Origin: Conus ventricosus
Taxonomy: Eukaryota > Mollusca > Gastropoda > Neogastropoda > Conidae
Direction of reading: 5' to 3'
Length of the DNA: 64,000 nt
Assembly (NCBI GenBank): GCA_018398815.1
Contig: CM031620.1
Span: forward strand, 61,032,732-61,096,731
Of this stretch, positions 1 through 12,674 are shown one piece after another. Each line of letters begins with the position of its first letter. Position 1 is the stretch's first letter. The notes beneath the pieces are model-generated. The model was not told the origin of the DNA. It made no database searches and worked only from the letters and a program-made list of their open reading frames with translations. Made by a program: the position numbers and the translations under genes.

Positions 1-844
1 TTTCGTCATTGTCCCTCAATGAGCATTATACGTGCGTTTCTTTGCCCGATCAAAAAGTACATATAAGCAGAGTAAAACCACAAAGGACAAACACACAAAA
101 AAAAAAAAGTTGAATAAAAAGAAAACAAAAAGACTGAAACAAGCAAATGAAATAAAAAAAGAAAAGAAAAGGCTGGCCGTTGCCATATCATTTGGAAGCC
201 CCCTTGGAAATTGTTTTCAATTAGTAAGAAGAAAATTGGGGGCCCCTGTGCAAGAAACTTTGAGTACATGTGAAAAAAGCAATACTTTTCTAGTTTAACT
301 CAGCTTTCAGGGCCACCCGAAAAATTTAAATTTAAAGGTAAGTGCTTTTCCGTTTCATTTGTAAATGGAATTTGGGATGTAAAGGATAAAAACAAACTTC
401 TCTCTGATCTAAAAGCATTGTCGCAAAAGGGACAGTGTTTTCGTTCGCAGAAACTCCCTATCGTGCATTTTTTATTTATGTTTTTTCAAATTTTCCAGAA
501 AGTTAAATTTGAATGTGTTCATGTTGTTAACGGGGTTTTTTTTTGTGCGAGTTTTTATATAAGCAGGAAACCCCCCATTTTTGCGATGGTTTGATGATTT
601 GGGTTTATGGGGTTGAAAGCTGCAAAACCGTGTACATCATTCCCGTTATACAATATGCACTGAAAGATTTAGGGTAGGTAGATATGAATGCTTGGGATTT
701 TAATGGAGGGGGGGAGAACAAAAGCAAGTCTCTTTGTTTTGCACAATATGCCCGACGATTTGGGTAGGGGTTAATGCCCGTGGGATTTATAATGGAGGGG
801 GCGGAGAACAAGCGGGTCCGAGGGTACGTCCCTTTCGGGGGGGA

Positions 845-1035
845 AACTCTCTTCTCTTCTTTCTCTCTCTCTTCCCTTTTCTCTCTCTTCTCTCTCTCTT
901 CTCTCTCTTCTCTCTCTGTGTGTGCGCGCGGCTCGTGTGTGTGTGTGTGTTATGTGTGCATATATAATTTTAATAATTTCTCTCCGTCTTACAACCCCAC
1001 ACACACACACATAAAAATGGGGCGCGCGCGCGCGC
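845..1035. repeat. CT / GT / AC / GC low-complexity block in copy A
   Basis: (CT)n interrupted by TTC runs passes into (GT)n near 937-960, then (AC)n near 1,000 and a GC-alternating stretch near 1,024. Copy B has the same order at about 8,560-8,760. Open frames through it are Ser/Leu or Arg/Glu low-complexity and are not genes. Confidence 0.9.
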
Positions 1036-1879
1036 CGTGCACCGCCAAAACCCCAGGCGCACGCGCAAGACGGACAGAGAATGTCTTGAATATCAAATGG
1101 GACGCCCTGGAGGGGGAGTCTCAAAAGGATGAAACAGCGGCCCAAACAACAACCTTTAAAAAGCCCCCTTTATTACAATCACCCTGAACAGCAGCGCCAC
1201 CTGTGTTTCATCTCTCGATGGGGGGTGGGGGGGGGGGGGGGGGGGCGCCGTGAATAAGAACCCGGTCCGAAGTTAAAATAACGGCCCATCGGGCTGTGAG
1301 CCAGTGACGTCTTCCTTCGGGTAAAAATTTTCACGCCCCTGGTGGTGGGAAGATCGGGTCGCTACAATTTTCCCCTAAATTATTGACCAGTTAACCCGGA
1401 AGGGCCTTTTTGAGGCAAATTTTACGATAAACTCTCTCTCCCCCCCTCTTCTCTCTTCTCTCTCTTCTCTCTCTCTCTCGCAAAAAGTCAAAAAACCCCA
1501 AGGCCCGGGGAAGTGACGGAAAGGATAAATTTTCTCCCTTTTTACCGGGACATGATGATGAGTATAAAGCAATTTCACAGGGGCGGGACGTTTCCTGTGG
1601 CGGGGTTTTTTTAAAAAGATGTCACACTTAGATGTGGAGTCGGCCCCCGTGTTGGGGCGGGCCGGTCACGCGTGGGCATTTTCCCCGGCCAAATTTATTC
1701 CCTTCCCCCCAGGGGAAATGGCCCCGCGCCCCCGGGGGGCAAGTCTTGTTTTTTTAAAAAGACAAATTTTTGTTTGGGCTGGGGCTACCGATGGGTATGT
1801 GTATATTTTGTTTTTTAACGTTTACAAAAACAAGAGATCAGTTTTTTTAAAAAAAAACGTGCTGACACGCATGCGCGCG

Positions 1880-2100
1880 CCTCTCTCTTTTTTCTCTCTT
1901 CTCTCTCCTCCTCTCTCTCTCCTCTCTCTCTCTCTCTCCTCTCTCACTCAACCAAAAACAACACACACCACCCAACACCACACACACACACACACATTCC
2001 CAAAAATAAAGGTTTGTAGCTGTTTGCCTCTCCTCGCTTATCCCTTTTTTTTTCATTTCATCCCCCTTTGTTAGCCAAAATTCCAGTCGTGTATTTACAA

Positions 2101-2146
<46 letters not shown>

Positions 2147-2165
2147 ACACACACCACACACACTC
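1880..2165. repeat. CT, CA and long poly-C tract in copy A
   Basis: A (CT)n tract (1,880-1,945), a CA-rich tract (1,960-1,996) and an uninterrupted run of more than 40 C (about 2,103-2,146) follow each other. Copy B at 9,640-9,950 has the same layout, but its poly-C is broken by A bases, so the pure run in A may partly be a base-calling product. Confidence 0.85.
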
Positions 2166-2234
2166 CCCCCCACCCTTTACCACTCCCCAACAACTCCGTT
2201 CGCCTTTTCTGCATCGCTGATTTTTTTTAAAATA

Positions 2235-2575
2235 GTTACACAGTAAGAGTTAGTTGTAGCTATGTCACCCAACTTGTAGATAAGTACAGTCCCGAGTAAG
2301 GGTTGTGTTGTGCCTATGTCCCACCAAACCTTGTAGATAATTACTCAAATAAGGAGTTGTGTTGTAGCCTATGTCACACACACTTTGTGATAAATTACAG
2401 TCAGAGTAGGAGTTATGTTTGTGCTATGTCACACCACCACTTTGTAGATAAGTTACAGTCAGAGAATAGGAGTTATGTTGTAGCCTATGTCACACCACAC
2501 TTTGTAGATAAGTTACAGTCAAAGAAAAGGGGTTTTGTTTGTGCCTATGTACACCACATTGTAGAAAAGTTCACG
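2235..2575 (+). repeat. About 60-bp minisatellite, block 1
   Basis: About six copies of a roughly 60-bp unit. Each contains GTTACAGTCA, then AGGAGTTATGTTGTAG, then TATGTCACACCA and TTGTAGATAA. The clearest pair runs from 2,452 to 2,570. The same unit occurs at 4,735-4,848, 10,020-10,395, 12,575-12,674 and 19,735-20,745. Confidence 0.9.
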
Positions 2576-2989
2576 ACGCCCCTGGAGGGTTGCCCTGACG
2601 GGGATCGGTTAGGTGGGAGTGAAGGGAGGGTGAGCCCAACCCCCCGCAAGAGCCCAACAAAAAGTTACGACAACACCCATTTATTCAAAACACCACAATG
2701 CAAAAAAAAATATTTCAAACACGCACAGCACTTACAATAAACTTTCCCAAACAAAAACTGCACAATCACAAAAAGCATTTCCCATACGGTACACAATACA
2801 ACCACAACATCTCAATTAAAATAAAAAATTAAAAATAAAATTTCCAGCACCCATCCCTTTCCACACCATGGGTGCTCCCCACCCCCGCCTTGTCAAGTTA
2901 CTGGGGCACCCCGTCGTAGGTGCCGAAGGGTGGTTCTGAAGGGGGTCGCTCAAGCCGACACCTGACCACAAAAGGGGGGTGAAGGGCGT

Positions 2990-2990
<1 letters not shown>
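2576..2990. other. A/C-rich spacer without a gene
   Basis: AC-rich single-copy-looking sequence, repeated only in copy B (about 10,396-10,830). No coding signature seen. Confidence 0.6.
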
Positions 2991-3023
<33 letters not shown>

Positions 3024-3415
3024 AGTGGCGTTGTTATGGAGGTCCGGACGGGATCAGGGCCCGGCCAGTCAAGCCGGGGGTTTTCTACCAGTCGCGGTCC
3101 CCACAGGGTGGCCTAAACCCCGGTGGGCCCCAAAGCGCGTGGCACCATCCAGTCCCCGGTCCCAGCCAAGCGTGGCCTCAAAACCCGCCGTTGGACCATC
3201 CAGTCCCCGGTCCCCGCCAGAGGTGGCCCAACCAGCACGTGGACCCTCCCGTCCGGTCCAGCCAGAGGTGGCCCCAAAGCTCGGGGCCCCAACCCGTCCG
3301 ACCCGGGGAAACCCCGGGGGGGGGGGGGGGGGGAAAGTAGTGGGAGGAGAGAAGAAAGGGAGGGAAGGAAGAAGGAAGGAAGAAGGAAGGAAGAAGGGTA
3401 CTGGAACCCCGCCGT
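2991..3415. repeat. Poly-G tract plus about 50-bp GC-rich tandem repeat
   Basis: A run of about 30 G (2,993-3,022) is followed by three to four copies of a 48-51 bp unit containing ACCATCCAGTCCCCGGTCCC (starts near 3,144, 3,195 and 3,243). A second poly-G run and an AGG/AAG purine tract follow (3,315-3,405). The open frames over it are Pro/Arg/Gly-rich repeat translations. Copy B shows the same at 10,836-11,270. Confidence 0.8.
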
Positions 3416-4734
3416 CAGTACAGTCTGACCATGCTGTTAAATCTTAACAGCCACTCGCATGATGGGCGAGGGAGGTCTACTAAATACACCAACAACCCCA
3501 GCTCAACACAGACCTGAGCATAACACAGTAAACCAATCAAATCAAGAATGTTCGTTAAGGTCTTCTCACACGAAGCAGGTAAAAGACTGCATTAAATCAA
3601 CAGGCTATAAAACAAATATGAATTATCTTCACCCTTCTCTCACTCACGTTTAACATTTTCTTTCTTAGGAAATAACCAACACAGCGACCATGCTTTATAA
3701 CTGCCACCACATTTGCAAATAATAATTCAATGGCATAATTGTCACATTTTATAGCCACATTTCAAATAACACAAATCTCCAACCACGCATCCGAACGACA
3801 AATCATGGTACGCACACTCGCGAACATAAAACTGTTTCCTTGCACACACAAAAGACGGTGGCCGAAGAATAAGAGTCCGGCGAATGTGACAGGGGCGGAC
3901 GAGCGAGACCAGCAAGTACCAACCCTGAATCGCAGGTTCTCTCCCATCCCACGACTACCGCATCACCAGGTGCATAAACAGGAGAAAGAATTTTGGAATA
4001 ATTTAGAATGGCCAGGTTAAGATTGAATTAACCAGAGAAAAGGTCTCGCACAATATTTCTCTTACAATTTCGAAAACAAAAGAAAATTGCGCAAAAGAGA
4101 AGAATAAGCCGGCTAACAACAACAAACCAAAACAAACAAACCACGAAATGATGCTTACCAGCTACCGTGGGTGACCCCGAAGAGGCGGGTCAAACGACTC
4201 TCTCTGTCCTCTGTCCAGTTGAGAGGACAGAAGCGCAGATGCGGAAAAAGAAGAAGTGATGTCCCTCTCCTACAGGCGACTGTAGGAATTGAAGATACGA
4301 CTGTACCTTCGATGATACGGTGAAGAACCAAGACCGGAGCAGGCGCTCCCAGAGACATCTTCCGCTCGAGTGAAGAGTAACCTCCTCAGCGATGGCGGCC
4401 AACATGCCACGCTGCGTCACAGAGTGAGCATACTTCAAACTAAAAGAAATGAAGCACGTGCGACAGGTAAAAAGACAGGCGAGAGGCCGATAGACAGCAA
4501 GTTCGAGAGAAAGGTACCAGCCACCGTGAACCTGCAGGATGAATAGCACGGGCAGTGGATTAGAGAGAGAGAGAGAGAAAGCAAACCGAAGCTGAGCTGA
4601 ACTACACAAGGTGCAACCGCACCACAAGCCACATTAAGGGAGGATACAGGACAACAGCAACGACAATAAATAAATGAGTAATTCCGCCACCTAGATGGGT
4701 CAAACGTCGTAGGCCTCGTGACAAACTCGTGACA
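3416..4734. other. Repeat body of copy A without recognisable gene
   Basis: Unique-looking mixed sequence conserved in copy B (about 11,280-12,574). Frames on both strands are short and shift between the two copies, which argues against conserved coding. Nothing else recognised. Confidence 0.6.
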
Positions 4735-4848
4735 ATAAGTTAGTCAGAGAAAAGGAGTTATGTTGTAGCTATGTCACTCCAAACTTTGTAGATAAGTTAC
4801 AGTCAAATAAAGGAGTTTATGTTGTAGCCTATTGTCAACCTTGGGGTA
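4735..4848 (+). repeat. About 60-bp minisatellite, block 2
   Basis: About two copies of the unit described at 2,235, beginning AGTTAGTCAGAGAAAAGGAG. This block sits directly against sequence that elsewhere forms the end of a Gypsy LTR. Confidence 0.85.
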
Positions 4849-4851
4849 TGT

Positions 4852-4963
4852 CAGTGGAGGAGAGGACTAGCGCACAGCCCAATCACACTCCAGCTTGCTT
4901 ACATCTCATCATATTCATGCATTCGTCAATAACACTAGTAAGTCTATAACTTTATCCATATCA
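4852..4963 (-). mobile_element. Truncated LTR end (Gypsy-type, same family as 12,675)
   Basis: From GGGGTATGTCAG onward this 110-bp stretch matches the outer end of the LTR at 12,675 and the internal side of the LTR at 17,890. Homology stops near 4,963, where an AG-rich array begins. The junction could be a deletion or recombination product, or an assembly join. Confidence 0.55.
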
Positions 4964-4984
4964 TGGAAGAAACTCAATGCCATG

Positions 4985-5670
4985 GCATTTTTTTGGAGGC
5001 GAGACGTGAGGGGCACAGAGAGAGAGTGACAGTGAGAACGTTAGGGTTCGAGGGTGGAGGGAGGCGAGCTGAGAGGCGAGGAAGAGGAGAGGTGACGTGT
5101 TGTAGAACGTAGGGATCACAATGGGTGGAGGGAGGGTAGGGATGAGAGTGGCCCAGAAGAGAGAGTGACGTGAGAACGTCTGGGATGGGTAAGGGATGGC
5201 GAGGGGGGGAGAGACTGAGAGAGAGAGAGTAGAGGCAAGAGCATGAGAGAGAGAGATAGAGAGAGGCACTGAGAGAGAGTGACAGTAAGAGGCACGTAGG
5301 GATCGGGAAAGGGTCGAGAGCGAGGAGGAGAGCGAGAGGGCGGCACAGAGAGAGAGCAGGTAGAGGCACTAGCGCGAGAGTGGACAGAGAGTGAGAGGCA
5401 CCAGAGACGAGTGACAGTGAGAACGTAGGTTTGGACGGGCTAGATGGGAGAGAGAGAGTCGAGGCAAGAGCGAGAGAGGAGAGGAGAGGACAGTGACGGA
5501 GAGTGACGTCTAGAAAGTAGGGCCATTGGGAAGGTGGTAGGAGAGAGAGAGAGAGAGAGTGCGGGAGAGACCGTGAGACGATCGGGGCATGGCGAGGGGA
5601 TTAGGGGAGAGAGTGGCAGACAGAGCCAGACCAGCAGGCAGGACAGTGAGACGTTGGGATGGGAAGGGTG
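4985..5670. repeat. AG-rich degenerate tandem array
   Basis: Purine-rich DNA in which the core GAGTGACAGTGAGAACGT, with variants, recurs near 5,019, 5,158, 5,271, 5,404, 5,498, 5,565 and 5,643. Spacing is irregular at about 70-140 bp. GA dinucleotide runs fill the gaps. Minus-strand open frames here are Ser/Leu/Pro low-complexity. Confidence 0.75.
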
Positions 5671-7599
5671 GTGTGGAGATACACACAACTCCACACCAAC
5701 CACACCCCACACCACCCAAAACAACACACACAATAACGGATGCCGAGGTAAAGGTTGTTTGGTTTTGTTTCACTAGGTGGTTGAGCAACAGGATATCGTT
5801 CTGTGTCAGGGCGGAACAATGGTTTTTAATGGTATGGTGTTGGTAGTGGTGGCGCGCGTCGCGTGCGCCTGGTGTTGTGTGTGTGGTTGAAAATGTCTAG
5901 ACATTAGGAGTGAGAGTGGACTTGAGCGGCAAGACCAGGAGTCCGAGAGCGGGGGGGGTGTGGAAGGGGGGTGTGGGGGCTGGGGGGGCGGGGAGAAGAG
6001 GAGGATGAGGAAGGCACGACGACGGGAAATGATGTTTATGACCATGGCTGTCGGAGAAGTCTTCTAGGATCATTTTCTTTTTTCTAATTCAACGATTCAA
6101 ATGTAAGGACGAGCTTTTATAAGAGAGAGCCTGTAACGAGAGAGAGAGAGACGGGACCGGCGTGCCCACGGCGGACACGGCCGGCAATGTTCCAAGTTGT
6201 CGTGGGGTTGTACCATTCTGTGGGTGTCGTCTGCCCGCTGACGTGCCGCTGGCGGGTGCTGTGTGCTTAGCGTGTGCACTGTGTGAGCCTCGGGGTGGGG
6301 GGTGGGGGGGGGGGGGGGGGGGGAGTGGCATACGGATCCATGAGAGGGGGACGTTGTGGGTCCGTTGTATTGGCCGATTTCTATTTGGATGGAAGACAGG
6401 TTCCTTTCAGTGCAGGCTAGACGGGACGTTCTACTGTTGGTGGATTATGTGAGCTTGCTCGGTTGATAGTTGGAACGGTCCTTTGGAGAGCTATGCGTTC
6501 GCGTAAGTGGGTGTGTGTGTGTGTTGTGTGTGTGTGTGTTTGTGTGTTTGGTGGGTTGCGTGCGACTGTGCTACGTGATTGGATTTATCGTCAAGTTCCG
6601 GTTATTATTGCAAAGAAAGGCAAGTTCACAGAACTTGTCGGGGGAAATAATTGTCGTTTCAATCCGCGTCAGCTACAGAGGCTACCAGTTGGATGTCGTC
6701 GTCTGAACGACCAACTACGCTTTTTACAGCCAATCACGGACACAAGCGACAGAAAAGACAAAGAGGGGGGGGGGGGGGGAGCGGACAGACGCAAGAATTC
6801 GTAGTTAATGATCATTTCGGCAACATTTCCAGTCCCATAATCAGACCATCATCTACTTCTCATCTTTCTCTCTGTCTCTTGTCTAGGTTCTTAGTCCTCA
6901 CCCTTCTTATTCTCCTTCCTCTCTATTCTCATCCCTTTCTTTCTCACTCCTCCCTCTCCCCTAACAATCAAATTCCCACATCCCTCTCCCTCACTTTCCT
7001 TTCTCAGTGATAGTGGGGCGTAGGGTGGTGTTCGTGGGAGGGCGAGACAGAGACAGACAGACAGGAGAAAAAAGACATGAGAGAAGAGAGTGAGTGTTGT
7101 GTGAGTTGTGTGTGACCTGTGTGTGTGTGAGTGTGTGTGTGTGTGTTGTTTCTCATACCTCAGTGAAGGACTATGTGCTTCAACGTCAGACAGGTCGTGT
7201 GTTCTCGGCGAGAGATTATCCAGCAACTGGTTGGGCCTGCGGATGCTACTGCGTGCCTGTGGGGATGTGGCCTGTGTACAGGTATCTGGATACCCTGCCC
7301 CCCTCCCCGCCTCTCAACTCAGCTGTACCATGGAGCTGAGTTTTTGGTCAAGGAGGTGAGGTGCTTGTTATATTTTGGACCATCGTTGATAGATTTGTGA
7401 ATGACCGTCGTGGACTCTGGTTCAGGTTTGTTCTGTTTTTTTCACATTTAGAATCATATTTCATCTACCCATCAACAACTTAAACAAAGATACAAGCGAT
7501 ATAACGACTATAATAAACAACAACAAAACATTAGTCATTCATGATCATCATCTTACTGATAATTATGTTCCATATCGTATTTTCCATCACATGAGCAAT
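5671..7599. other. Spacer between copies A and B, with simple repeats
   Basis: Contains a CA-rich patch (5,683-5,735), poly-G runs (near 5,951, 6,305 and 6,765), (GT)n (6,512-6,548 and 7,120-7,147) and a CT-rich stretch (6,855-7,008). I see no gene. The non-repetitive parts do not match anything else in the window that I could find. Confidence 0.6.
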
Positions 7600-10019
7600 T
7601 CATACGTCGCGTTTTCATTTTGCCTGATCACAGACGTAGTCTTACTAAGAGAGTAATAACCCAAAGGCCACACCCCGCTCCACCAAAAACATGTTGAATA
7701 AATGGAAAACAAAATGACTGACACACCAAGCCAGTAGAACATAAACATCAGAAAAAGCTAAAACGGGCTGGAGTTGCCATATCATTTGGAAGACCTTGGA
7801 TAAAAATTAGTGTGTCTCCAACTTCAGTAACGAAGAATGGGGAGCCATCTTGTTGCAGATGAAACTTTGAGCTCCACTCGCTGAACATGACAAGCAGCAT
7901 TAACTTTTTAGTTCACACACTCAGCTTGTCAGGAACACACATTGAAAAACTTGAAATAATCGGTTAAGTGCTTGTCACGTTTACATTTGTAATTAGAGAA
8001 TTTGGTATGTAAACGGAATACTAATCAATCGTTATATCTGATCTACTAAAAGCCTTGTCGCAGAAACGGGGACAGGTTTTCTCGTTACAGCACGATAGCT
8101 CCGTATCTGTGCTTTGTGTATTTTACTGTAGATTTTTAAAATTCTTGCAGAAGATAAATTTGCCCATGTGGTTCAAGTTGTTAACGGGGTTTTTTTCTTG
8201 TGCGAGTTTTGTATATTATGCCGCTATGAACCGCCATTTGTCAGCATGTTTATGATGATTTGGTGATGAGTGTTAAGAAAGTGCAGAACACCAGTAGTCA
8301 TCATCTCTACGTTCTACAAAATTGACTGAATGATTTCAGAGGTTAGGTAGAATATGAACATGCCTGTGGGATTTATAATGGTTGGGGCGGATTGAACAAG
8401 ACGCAACGGAGTCTCTTTGTTATGACAATCATATGACCGAACTGATTTTTAGTGGTAGGTATGATCTGATCGCAGTGGGATTTATTAAATGGAGGGGGGC
8501 GGCGAGAACTCAAGAGCGGTCCTGACGGGATACAGTCCTTACGGGGAAGCTTCTCGTCTTCTCTTTCTTCTCTTCTCTCTCCTCTTCTCTATCTCTTCTC
8601 TCTCTCCTTCTCTCTCTCTCTCTTCTCTGTGTGTGCGGCGCCGCTGTCGTTGGTGTGTGTGTGTATAAGTGGGCATTATATTTATATACTATAATCTTCT
8701 CTGTACATACCACAAGACACACACACAAATTTAAGTCGATGGCGCCGCCGCGCGCTCGATGCACACGCACAACCAAGGCACGAGCACGACGGATGAGAAT
8801 GTCTTGTACAAATGGGCACGCATGGAGGGGAGAGGAGGGACAGGTCTCAAAGGATTGAAAAGACGGCAAACACACAACTCCATCAACGCCCTCTTATTAC
8901 AATTATCCGTGACAGCACCAGCGCACCTCGTTGTTATCTTCTCATCAGCTGGAAGATGGTGTGGGGGGGGGGGGGGAGGGAGTGACATAATTGAAAACGG
9001 TCCGAAACAAGAAAGTGTCAAGTAATCGGCCATCGGGCGCTGTGAGCATGTTGACGTCATTCTTCGGCGTCCCAAATTGTCACGCAGAGGTAGGTGCGGA
9101 AGAGACTGGGTCGCTCTCAATTTGCCCCGTAAATTATAGTCCAGTGTACATGGAAACGGGCTTCTTTGTGTGAAATTTGACGACTAATATCTCTTCTCCC
9201 TCTCTTGTCTTCTCGATTACTTCTCACTCTCTTCTCGCATAAATGTCTAAAAGAAACACAAGGCGCCGGTAAGCTGCGGAAGCGATAAATTCTCTCCTTT
9301 GTACGGGACATGATGATGGATCATTAAGAATTATCACAGACGGGGCGGGACGTTATATGTGGCGGTTTAAAAGCGATGATCACACTTAGATACGTGGTTG
9401 TCTCGGCACCGTGTTGGTCGACCGGTCAGCAGTGGACAATTGTCCATGGCCATTGATTCTCCCTTGCCAGTGAAATGGCACGCGCTCGGGGCGGGCACGG
9501 CAAGTCTTGTTTTTTAAATGACCAATTTCTTGTGGTCTTGGGCTACTGGACTTGGGTAGTGTATATTATTGTTTTGTAACCTGTTTATAATTCAAGAGAA
9601 TAGTATTTTTAAAAAAATTCGTTGTGACAGCATGCGCGATCGGTCCTCTCTCTCTTCTTTCTCTCTCTCACTATCTTCTCTCACTCTCTCTTCTCTCGCT
9701 CTCTATCTCCTCTCTCTATAACTACCCACAACATCCCCCACACAACCCACACACACCAACACACACCACATTCCTGACTAAAGGTTAGTAAGTGTTTAAG
9801 CACTCTCCATCGCTTCCATTCATTTTTGCTTTCTATTTTCATACCCCCTTTTGATAGCAAAAGATTCCAGTCGTGTCATTTCCCACACACCCTTCCCCCC
9901 TCCCCCCCCCCCCCCACCCCCCACCCCCCCCCCCCACCACTACCCAACACACTACACACACCCTCCTCACCTTCCAACTACAACAACTCCGTTCGCCCTT
10001 TTCTTAGGCAACGAGCATC

Positions 10020-10395
10020 TTTAGATAAGTACCACAGTTAAAGGAGTTCTTGTAGATGCTCTAGTACCCAATCTTTGTTTTGTAGATAAGTTACCAGTCA
10101 GCGTAAAGGAGAGTGTTGTCGCACTTATGTCAGACCAAACACTTGTAGATAAAATCAGTCACACGTACAGGTGTTGTGGATTGTAGCCTCTGTACACCAA
10201 ATTTGAATAAGTTTCAGTCAGTAGAATGGAGTTAAAGTTGTCGTCTGCTCACACCACATTTGTAGATAAGATACAGTCAGAGAATAGGGAGTTATGTTGT
10301 AGATAGTCACACCACTTTGAGATAAGTTACAAGTCAAAGTAAAAGCGAGAGTTTATTTTGTAGTATGTACACCAAATTTGTAGAAAGTGTCACGA
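10020..10395 (+). repeat. About 60-bp minisatellite, block 3
   Basis: About six copies of the unit seen at 2,235, with TTTGTAGATAAG and TACAGTCAGAGAATAGG recurring. This is the copy B counterpart of block 1. Confidence 0.9.
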
Positions 10396-12574
10396 GACAT
10401 GGAGGTTGCCCTGATCAGGATCGGTTAGGTGGGAGTGAAGGGAGTGAAGAATCACAGCCTGCATGAGGACACTCCAATACAGATTACGATACAACACCAT
10501 TTTAATCACACACAACATCGCAAATCAAATATTTCAACTCGACATGCATCTCCCCAATCAAAATTCCACACACAAACATGCAAATCACACTCATGCATTT
10601 CAATACGACGTACAATACAACCACAACATCCGTATCATATAACCATTATACACAAATTATAAATAAACATTTCAGCATGCCATCTCTTTCACACCCACCA
10701 TGAGTAGCCTCCAACCTTGTCTGTCAAGTTAGCTGGGAGCACCTGTCGCTAGGTGCTACCGAATATCCGGGTCGGTTCTTGAAGGGAGCGCTCAAGCGAC
10801 ACCTCGACCACAAGCAGGCGTGACGAGGGTCCTCGGGGGGGGGGGAGGGGGAGGGGGGGGGGAAGTTGGCGTTGTATGGCAGGTTTGGACAGGGATCTGG
10901 GCAGGCTGGTCATACGACCGGGGGCTTTATCGTGCCGGTCGACCAGAGCGTGGCCTCAACCAGCGCGATCGGCCTAATCCAGTGCGTGGCACATCATTCC
11001 CACCGGTTCCCGTCCAGTGCGTGGCTAACCAAGCACGGGGGCACCATCCAGGCTGGTCCAGCAGAGGTGGCTCACCAGTCACGTCTGGCACCATCAGTCC
11101 GCTGTCCCAGCCAGAGGTTGGCCTACTGACGTCAAACCCCCACAACGGCACGCCAAAGACCAGATCGGGTGACGCCGGAGGGGGGGGGGGTGGGGGGGGG
11201 GGGGGGGGAAGACCGTAGTGGCGGAGAGAAGGAAAGGAGGGAAGGAAGAAGGAAAGAGAAGGAAGAAGAAGGGTATGGATCCCGCCGTCAGTAACCGTCC
11301 TGACCCGTGCTGTTAATCTTAAAAGCATAGCATGATGGGCCGAGGGGAGGTATACTAAATTTACCCACAACCAGTAACATGAACTGAGCATTATAAACAA
11401 AAAAAACAAGTTAAAATCAATTCAAGAATGTATCGTTAAGGTCTTTCACACGATGCAGGTAAAGATGATTAAATCACAGGCTATAAAACAAAATATGAAT
11501 TATCTTAACCTTATCTCATCACGTTTAACATATTACTTTTCTTAGGAATAACTAACTACAGCGACCCATGCTTTATAATGCACCATTGCAAATAATAAAT
11601 CAATGGCATAATTGTCACATTTTATAGCAACATTTAAAAATAACACAAAACTCCAACAGACTATACCCGAACGACACATCATTGCTTACGACACTCTGCG
11701 ACATAAAATCGTTCTTTGCACCACAACGATGGTGGGCGAGATTAAGAGTCGCGGAATGTGTCAGGGATGCGGCCGAGGAGAAGCAAGTACCAACCTGAAT
11801 GCAGGTTCTCTTCACCAGATACGTCATCCATCAGGACGCATAAAAGGAGAAGACCTTTTGAGAAATAATTAAGAATGGAAGGTTAAAGATGCTATTCAAC
11901 TCGAGACAAGGTCTCGCACCAAAATATTTTACCATTTGGAAACAAAAGAAAATTGCGCAAAAGAGAAGCATAAGCCGGTTAAAACACAATCAACAAAACA
12001 AAACCCGACCTGAGTTACCATGCTACCGTGGGTGACCGAAGACGCGGGTCCACACAGACTCTACTCTTGTCTCTGTACAGTTGAGAGGACAGAAGACGCG
12101 CATGGGCAAATGAAGAAGTTGATTTCTCTCTAAGGGCCGTACTGTAGGGAATTGAAGATGATACCGACTGTACTTCGCTGATACAGGTGGAAGAACAAGA
12201 CCGGAGCAAGGCCGTCCAGAGAATCTTCGCAGAGATGAATGAGCTAATCCTCTGATGGGGCACATGCACGCGGCGTCAAGAGTGACATACTTCAAACTAA
12301 AAGAAATGAAGATAGTGGAAGGGTAAAAACGACAGGGGAGGGATAGACAGCAAGTTCGAGAGAGGTACAGCACTGTGAAACCGCAGGTTGACATGAGGGC
12401 AGTGGAATTAGGGAGGATGAGAGGAACAGCAAACGAAGCTGAGCGAATACACAAGGTGGACACGACACACGCCCCATTAAGGGAGGTTAAGGAAACAGCA
12501 TACGACAATAAATAAATGACGTAAACTTCCGCCCCTAGATGGGTCAAACGTGTAGGCTCGTGACAAATCGTGAA

Positions 12575-12674
12575 ATTAAGTTGTAGAGAAAGGAGTTTTG
12601 TTGTAGCTATGTCATCAAAATTTGTAGAATAAGTTTACAGTTCAAATAACGGAGTTTTGTTGTAGTCTTGTCAA
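12575..12674 (+). repeat. About 60-bp minisatellite, block 4
   Basis: Nearly two unit copies, ending TGTAGTCTTGTCAA directly before the LTR start. Together with the array at 19,735 it brackets the Gypsy element. Confidence 0.85.

Larger units (their letters stand above)
20..4963. repeat. Long segmental repeat, copy A
   Basis: This segment matches about 7,600-12,820 (copy B) collinearly over its whole length. Shared landmarks include the sentence around 172-200 (B about 7,773), the CT/GT block near 850 (B near 8,560), the minisatellite near 2,235, the poly-G and 50-bp tandem block near 3,000-3,310, and the stretch near 3,710-4,020. Offsets drift from about 7,650 to 7,880 because both copies carry many one- and two-base indels. 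The first 2.2 kb of copy A also shows homopolymer smearing that B lacks. I see no convincing coding region in it. It could be a true tandem duplication or two noisy versions of one locus left in the assembly. Confidence 0.85.
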
